Assembly (NCBI GenBank): GCA_964455285.1
Contig: CAYVVG010000002.1
Span: forward strand, 1 to 64,000
Reading direction: 5' to 3'
From: CAIVAT01 sp964455285
GTDB taxonomy: Bacteria; Bacteroidota; Bacteroidia; Bacteroidales; FEN-979
Length of the DNA stretch: 64,000 nucleotides
Shown: piece after piece, positions 59,852 to 64,000 of the stretch
How the letters are laid out: every line of letters begins with the position of its first letter
Numbering within the stretch: position 1 is the first letter of the stretch
Notes under the pieces: model-generated
The model's input: only the letters and a program-made list of their open reading frames with translations
Databases searched by the model: none
What the model was told of the DNA's origin: nothing
Program-made: the position numbers and the translations under genes

Positions 59852-59865
59852 TTGAGATATATCAG
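59852..59865. promoter_or_regulatory. Second, imperfect FNR-type box
   Basis: TTGAGATATATCAG, with half-sites TTGA and TCAG, is one mismatch from TTGA-N6-TCAA. The centre-to-centre distance to the first box is 21 bases, two helical turns. Confidence 0.5.
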
Positions 59866-59920
59866 TTACATTATTAACAAATCTCACCGACTTATCAACA
59901 GGCAGGGAACTATTCTTCGA

Positions 59921-59928
59921 TACTTTTG
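59921..59928 (+). promoter_or_regulatory. -7 element of the cytochrome cluster
   Basis: TACTTTTG fits TAnnTTTG; no TTTG stands at the -33 position, as expected for an activator-dependent promoter. It lies 60 bases before the hexaheme ATG at 59989. Confidence 0.5.
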
Positions 59929-59988
59929 TTCCCGAAACAAATTGCACAAGTTGTCAGCTGCGTAATTATTAACGAAAACTGTATGATT

Positions 59989-61371
59989 ATGAAAAAACTT
60001 CACAAATTCTTCTTTGCTGCCGGAATGATAATCGTGGCCGGTGCAATGTTCCTGGCTTCCTGCACGAAGGAAGGCCCGCAGGGCGTCCAGGGGGTTGCCG
60101 GTCCCGCCGGAAAAGACGGCACGAACGGGAAAGACGCCAACGAAACTTGCAAGCTCTGCCACGCCAAGGCTGTTGTCGATGCCATCGCGGTGGAATTTGA
60201 AATGTCCAAGCACAACTGGGGAGAAGCGGCTTTCGAAGAGGCCGGTAATGCCACCTGCGCCCCCTGCCACGAACACAAGGCGTTCCTTTACGTGGTGGAC
60301 AACAATACTCCGAGTGATTTTACATTCACCAACGGGAAATGGGCAAATCAGTATGTGGCCAATTCGGCGAACACCTTCGGCGAGATCGGATGCTACACCT
60401 GCCACAGCAGCCTGCACACCACCTATGCCACCACCGACCTGGCGCTCACGACTACCGCACCGGTTGCCATGACCATGTGGGGCGGAGCCAAGACGATCAA
60501 CCTTGCAGCCGACGAAGGACGCAGCAACCTCTGCGTGAAATGCCACCAGCCGCGTCCGCTCACCTGCGGTAACGACCCCGCCGGCCGTCTGCTGAACTAC
60601 GACAGCGTGAAGAACTTCCCGCTGGCGGTGATGTGGGACAGCACCACCGGAGCCACCAACACCATGCTGCGGCCCTCCTACCGCATGCATGTGCACTATG
60701 GCACGGTCAGCGCCGTGTACGCCGGGATGGGCGGCATCGAATATGCCGGTTCCGTGCCTTACACCAACTCTCCGCACACCGCCCTCGCCTCCTGCCAGGA
60801 CTGCCATATGGCCGACCCGATGGTGGGAATCGCCGGCGGACACGCCTTCAACATGCGCAACGCCAAGGAATCCGCCCTGGGCAGCAGCACCACATGGAAC
60901 TTCAATGGCTGTAACGTGGAAGGCTGTCACAACCTGGCGCCGCTGGATGCCACTTCGGCGAAGTGGAAGAACACCCGCACCGAGATCAAGGGACTGCTCG
61001 ACGGACTGGCTGCCAAGATCAACGCCTGCGGCAACGGCACCGACATCCTGCACAAGGAGACCGACGCCGCTTCCAATCTCTGGGCTGGTGTTACCACGGG
61101 CAACTACGATGGCTACCTCAACATCTACGACCCGTCGTCGAACCCCGGCGGAGCCTGGAGGAATCCCTACCCCTCGGGGTCCTGGACCGCCGACCAGAAG
61201 GCCACCAATCTCGGGAAACCGAAATTCCCCAAGCTGCTGATGGTGCAGACCGGAGCCCTCGTCAACTTCCAGTTCTGCCTGCGTGAATACAGCCTGGGTA
61301 TCCACAACACCAGCTACGTACGGGCGCTTCTGACCAATACCACAGAAGCCTTGACCGCGGCCGGTTTCTAA
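59989..61371 (+). CDS. Hexaheme c-type cytochrome lipoprotein with collagen-like linker
   Basis: A 460-residue exported lipoprotein. MKKLHKFFFAAGMIIVAGAM leads to lipobox FLAS-C25. Residues about 29-48 are Gly-X-Y triplets (GPQGVQGVAGPAGKDGTNGK). Heme sites: CKLCH 54-58, CAPCH 90-94, CYTCH 135-139, CVKCH 182-186, CQDCH 269-273 and CNVEGCH 308-314, the last with four residues between the cysteines. The C-terminus has REYSLGIHNTSYVRALL, a pattern typical of multiheme cytochromes. Other cysteines (C193, C347, C430) may form disulfides. Localisation should be the periplasmic or outer face of the outer membrane. Role: electron transfer; donor and acceptor unknown. An ATG six bases upstream (59983) is also possible. 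Confidence 0.85.
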   Translation: MKKLHKFFFAAGMIIVAGAMFLASCTKEGPQGVQGVAGPAGKDGTNGKDANETCKLCHAKAVVDAIAVEFEMSKHNWGEAAFEEAGNATCAPCHEHKAFLYVVDNNTPSDFTFTNGKWANQYVANSANTFGEIGCYTCHSSLHTTYATTDLALTTTAPVAMTMWGGAKTINLAADEGRSNLCVKCHQPRPLTCGNDPAGRLLNYDSVKNFPLAVMWDSTTGATNTMLRPSYRMHVHYGTVSAVYAGMGGIEYAGSVPYTNSPHTALASCQDCHMADPMVGIAGGHAFNMRNAKESALGSSTTWNFNGCNVEGCHNLAPLDATSAKWKNTRTEIKGLLDGLAAKINACGNGTDILHKETDAASNLWAGVTTGNYDGYLNIYDPSSNPGGAWRNPYPSGSWTADQKATNLGKPKFPKLLMVQTGALVNFQFCLREYSLGIHNTSYVRALLTNTTEALTAAGF

Positions 61372-61388
61372 CAATGAATTCAGATCGG

Positions 61389-61422
61389 AAAAAAGGCTTC
61401 AGGCAACCCTGAAGCCTTTTTT
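61389..61422 (+). terminator. Intrinsic terminator after the hexaheme gene
   Basis: GGCTTCAGG (61395-61403) pairs with CCTGAAGCC (61408-61416), four-base loop, followed by six T. Flanking A and T runs extend the stem. It is 17 bases after the stop codon. It may attenuate rather than block read-through into the following cytochrome genes. Confidence 0.85.
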
Positions 61423-61502
61423 CGATTAAATGCCTGTTTTTTATTATCTTTACGAAGTCACCACGCATTGTTATCAACTGTTTAAATCCAAAACAACCCG
61501 CT

Positions 61503-61901
61503 ATGCAATCGAAAAGGTTAAAATCTCTTGTTTCCATCCTGTTCATGGCCGTTGTCCTGGCATCCTGCACCAGCGACCTGATCATCCCCGATCCCCCGGC
61601 TCCCCCGGCCCCCCCGATCTCGCCGACCGAAAACCAGATCAGCTTTGCCGCAGAGATCCAACCCATCTTCACCGCCAAATGCGCCTTCTGCCATGGAGTC
61701 GGCCAAACCCCGCCTGTCCTTAAAGAGGGCAAATCCTACCAGTCGCTCATGAGCATCCCGGGAATGATCGATACCATAGTGCCCGCCAACAGCACACTCT
61801 ACAAATCCATGGCAACCGGCGGCAGCATGGCTCAATATTGCAACAGGGCCAATGTCGACTCGACCTATAAATGGATCCGCCAGGGTGCGAAGAACAATTA
61901 A
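61503..61901 (+). CDS. Monoheme cytochrome c lipoprotein with proline-rich stalk
   Basis: A 132-residue protein: signal sequence MQSKRLKSLVSILFMAVVLA, lipobox with C22, proline-rich stretch at residues 29-41 (PDPPAPPAPPISP), heme site CAFCH at 60-64, and a candidate axial methionine M109 in TGGSMAQYC. This is a membrane-tethered cytochrome c. An element TATCTTTA at 61445-61452, one mismatch from the -7 consensus, may give it a separate promoter after the terminator. It is 31 bases ahead of the DUF5777 gene. Confidence 0.82.
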   Translation: MQSKRLKSLVSILFMAVVLASCTSDLIIPDPPAPPAPPISPTENQISFAAEIQPIFTAKCAFCHGVGQTPPVLKEGKSYQSLMSIPGMIDTIVPANSTLYKSMATGGSMAQYCNRANVDSTYKWIRQGAKNN

Positions 61902-61932
61902 CCGGACTATTCACATTTAACATCATACCGAA

Positions 61933-63015
61933 ATGCATACAAATACTTTGGATTTAATAAAACGGTGGGTGCTTGGTTCCATCTTCCTGTTCAGTAGCGC
62001 TGGCACGGTAATTGCTCAGGATTCCATTCCGGAACAACCGGAACAGAAACCCGTGGAAAAGCCCTCCTTCGAAAGCAACTATTTCATCGCAGACCAAACC
62101 GTCTGCCTCCCCCCGGCTAAAACCCTCGAACTGGTCATTCAGCACGACTTCGGCACACTCCAGAAAAAGTGGTCGGACCTCTGGGGCATCTGGGGATCCT
62201 CCAACATACGGATCGGGTTCAGCTACACCCTCACCAAAGACCTGCAGATCGGGTTCGGAACCACGAAATTCAAAAGGATGCAGGACCTCAGCGTGAAGTA
62301 CATCCTGGCCCGCCAGCGAAAAGGCGGATTCCCGGTCAACATCACCCTCTTCGGCAATGTGGCACTCGACTGCCGGAACAAATCGTTCCTGGGAAACAAT
62401 AAATTGTCGTCCGACCTCGACTACGGATCCCTTGTGCAGGATTCCTCCTTCAGGGCCAATATCCAGGGCCAGATCGTCCAGAACGACACCCTGTACGGGA
62501 TGGACTACATCACCTACAACCAGGCGTCCGGCCTATCCGGAGCCAACCAGCGTGACCTTTCTTCCCTCTTCGACCAGACATTCAAAGCCTCCCACCGCTT
62601 CTCCTACTTTGCCGAGGTCATGTTCTCCCGGCGTTTCTGCAAGCAGTTTTCGGCCCAGCTCGGCATATCCTGGGTTCACTATAACCTGGTGGACCAGGCC
62701 GAAATGGCATTCAACCATGCCAACGGGATGAAAAACGACAACATCAACATATCCGGGATCGGCAGGATCAAGATCAGCCCGCAAACCTCCATTATGCTGA
62801 GCTACTCCCAGCCGGTTTTCACCTACCTGAACACCGCCCCGTGGCCCAATGCGGGACTTGGCGTCGAAATTTCCACCAGCACCCATGCCTTCCAGGTCTA
62901 TGTGACCTCGGCCAATGGTCTTGTACCGCAGGAAACCGTGATGTATAACTACAACAATCCCTATAACGGGTTCATCCTGTTCGGGTTCAACATCACCCGT
63001 CTGTGGACTTTTTAG
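61933..63015 (+). CDS. DUF5777-type outer-membrane beta-barrel protein
   Basis: A 360-residue exported protein. After a signal peptide (MHTNTLDLIKRWVLGSIFLF, ending near VIAQ) come repeated amphipathic strands (LELVIQHDFGTL, NIRIGFSYTLTKDLQIGFG, FSAQLGISWVHYNL, GLGVEISTSTHAFQVYVTS) and a final strand GFILFGFNITRLWTF with a terminal aromatic residue, as in outer-membrane barrels. It matches the DUF5777 family, which is often located beside cytochrome genes in Bacteroidota. A pore function holding a cytochrome is only an inference. Confidence 0.82.
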   Translation: MHTNTLDLIKRWVLGSIFLFSSAGTVIAQDSIPEQPEQKPVEKPSFESNYFIADQTVCLPPAKTLELVIQHDFGTLQKKWSDLWGIWGSSNIRIGFSYTLTKDLQIGFGTTKFKRMQDLSVKYILARQRKGGFPVNITLFGNVALDCRNKSFLGNNKLSSDLDYGSLVQDSSFRANIQGQIVQNDTLYGMDYITYNQASGLSGANQRDLSSLFDQTFKASHRFSYFAEVMFSRRFCKQFSAQLGISWVHYNLVDQAEMAFNHANGMKNDNINISGIGRIKISPQTSIMLSYSQPVFTYLNTAPWPNAGLGVEISTSTHAFQVYVTSANGLVPQETVMYNYNNPYNGFILFGFNITRLWTF

Positions 63016-63062
63016 CTTTAATTTCAACTATTCCATGTATCATTAACCAACAAATCCTAACA

Positions 63063-63479
63063 ATGAAAACCATGCAGAAAATCGCGACCGTGATGCTTAC
63101 CGCAGCCATCGTCGTCATGTTCGTACTGGGCAATACAGCCCAGGCCCAGCAAGCCAAGGCAAAACCCTGGCCCGTTGCCGACAAGGATAAAAACATGAAA
63201 GCCCCCGGCAAAGCAGACCTCGCCAACGGCAAGGAACTCTGGGCCAAGCATTGCAAATCGTGCCACGGCAGCAAGGGCCTCGGCGACGGACCCAAGGCGG
63301 CCGGACTGAAGACCTTTGCCGGTGATTTCTCCTCCGCAGCCTTCCAGGCCGGCACCGACGGAGAACTTTTCTTCCGCACCAACAAAGGCCGCGACGAAAT
63401 GCCCGCCTACGAAAAGAAGATCCCCGATGCCAAAGACCGCTGGGACCTCGTCGGCTACATGCGTACGTTTAAGAAGTAA
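63063..63479 (+). CDS. Small soluble cytochrome c
   Basis: A 138-residue periplasmic protein. Signal peptide MKTMQKIATVMLTAAIVVMF with cleavage near AQAQ; heme site CKSCH at 64-68; likely axial methionine M113 in RDEMPAYEKKI. The C-terminal helix (DRWDLVGYMRTFKK) is typical of class I cytochromes. It could carry electrons between the inner-membrane multiheme protein downstream and the outer-membrane proteins upstream. 47 bases separate it from the DUF5777 gene. Confidence 0.9.
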   Translation: MKTMQKIATVMLTAAIVVMFVLGNTAQAQQAKAKPWPVADKDKNMKAPGKADLANGKELWAKHCKSCHGSKGLGDGPKAAGLKTFAGDFSSAAFQAGTDGELFFRTNKGRDEMPAYEKKIPDAKDRWDLVGYMRTFKK

Positions 63480-63508
63480 GCGGATGGCAATGTCATTCCA
63501 TTAAATCA

Positions 63509-63550
63509 TGAAATGGGTGTTCGCGGGCTTGCCTGTTAACACCCATTTCA
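63509..63550 (+). terminator. Hairpin after the small cytochrome gene
   Basis: TGAAATGGGTGTT (63509-63521) pairs perfectly with AACACCCATTTCA (63538-63550), a 13-bp stem, followed by TTTACC. The U-run is short, so termination strength is uncertain. Confidence 0.6.
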
Positions 63551-63590
63551 TTTACCCGGAAAACACGAAGTAACTACTCACACTGTTCCC

Positions 63591-64000
63591 ATGGTTTATA
63601 AAGCAAATGTCCGGCCCGCCTGGGTCGTCCTGGTACTGTTGCTGGTTTTCAGCCTGGCTTACGCCCTCGTCAAAACCTCCGAGACGCCCGTCGGGCAATC
63701 TCTGCAGCCTGAGAAGGAGGAACCTGTAAAAATCGATCTCACGAAATTCAAGAATGCCGAAGAGAACGAAAAGTGCCTGATCTGCCACGGCCAGCCAAAA
63801 TACTCCTACCAGAACCCGGAGTCGGAAAAAACGGTGACGAAAAGGATGTACAATGAACTGATCATGGACCGCAATGTCTTCTACGCCTCCAACCACCGGG
63901 AATTTAAATGCACCGACTGCCATTCCGAAGATTATGCCACCTTCCCGCATGCCGGGAATCTCCGCATGGAAGCCAAGGCGAATTGCATCGATTGCCACGG
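63591..64000 (+). CDS. Membrane-anchored multiheme cytochrome c (partial, runs off the window)
   Basis: The open frame starts with ATG at 63591 and continues past base 64000, giving 136 residues so far. A single helix (WVVLVLLLVFSLAYALV, residues about 11-27) anchors it in the membrane. Three heme sites are seen: CLICH, CTDCH and CIDCH, each followed by typical spacing. This looks like a NapC/NrfH-like or longer multiheme protein that takes electrons from the quinone pool, but the fragment is too short to decide. Confidence 0.82.
   Translation, partial: MVYKANVRPAWVVLVLLLVFSLAYALVKTSETPVGQSLQPEKEEPVKIDLTKFKNAEENEKCLICHGQPKYSYQNPESEKTVTKRMYNELIMDRNVFYASNHREFKCTDCHSEDYATFPHAGNLRMEAKANCIDCH

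Noticed and set aside
59884..61374. A 496-codon minus-strand frame opposite the hexaheme cytochrome
   Set aside because: The plus strand has signal peptide, lipobox and six heme motifs. The antisense translation is low-complexity, rich in G and V.

Overview
The window comes from a member of the Bacteroidota, most likely a Bacteroidales-type environmental bacterium. Evidence: repeated promoter -7 elements of the form TAnnTTTG, several secreted proteins ending in type IX secretion (T9SS) sorting domains, an RNase HI carrying an N-terminal viroplasmin domain, paired LytS/LytTR two-component systems, S46 dipeptidyl peptidase and DUF5777 genes. Base composition is GC-rich. A run of exactly 100 N at 23292-23391 inside a tandem repeat shows this is a scaffolded draft assembly, so isolated frameshifts or stops could be assembly errors.

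Layout. 1-9300: housekeeping genes (RNase HI, YraN, LD-carboxypeptidase, metG, an HD hydrolase, tRNA-Arg(CCT) with its own terminator, a membrane sulfatase-like protein, NDH-2). 9333-17492: a DUF4143 ATPase, two T9SS-exported proteins, and a two-gene operon of a degenerate FolD-like protein with an Lgt-like membrane protein that has a beta-rich C-terminal half. 17846-24697: a Tat-type cupin, aspS, p-aminobenzoate genes pabC-pabB with pabA facing away, and a U32 peptidase beside the gapped repeat array. 24713-28704: a broken T9SS gene, a HigBA toxin-antitoxin pair, a relic of another T9SS tail, and a histidinol-phosphatase interrupted in frame by two palindromic repeats. 28740-35791: a minus-strand nitric-oxide response cluster (Rrf2 regulator, ferredoxin-type protein, quinol NO reductase, cupin, DUF438/hemerythrin/PAS protein, PepSY-type membrane protein). 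35992-58943: RNA-modification genes, GH3-LysE pair, two LytS/LytTR pairs, an S46 peptidase, an ECF sigma factor, a thioredoxin-like lipid/periplasmic protein, RNase R, a fused peptide-type ABC ATPase, ComF, a lamin-tail T9SS protein and asd.

59054-64000 is the most interesting part. A Crp/Fnr regulator, itself preceded by a TTGAC-N4-GTCAA palindrome, is followed by a perfect FNR-type box TTGAT-N4-ATCAA and a second imperfect one. These precede a run of c-type cytochrome genes: a hexaheme lipoprotein with a collagen-like linker and one CX4CH motif, a monoheme lipoprotein with a proline-rich stalk, a DUF5777 outer-membrane barrel, a small soluble cytochrome c, and a membrane-anchored multiheme cytochrome cut by the window edge. 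The arrangement suggests an oxygen-regulated electron-transfer route across the envelope. Its substrate cannot be told from sequence.

A second theme is short repeats. Many gene junctions hold short tandem or palindromic repeats, and in at least two cases (the ABC ATPase linker and the histidinol-phosphatase) such repeats sit in frame inside a coding region.
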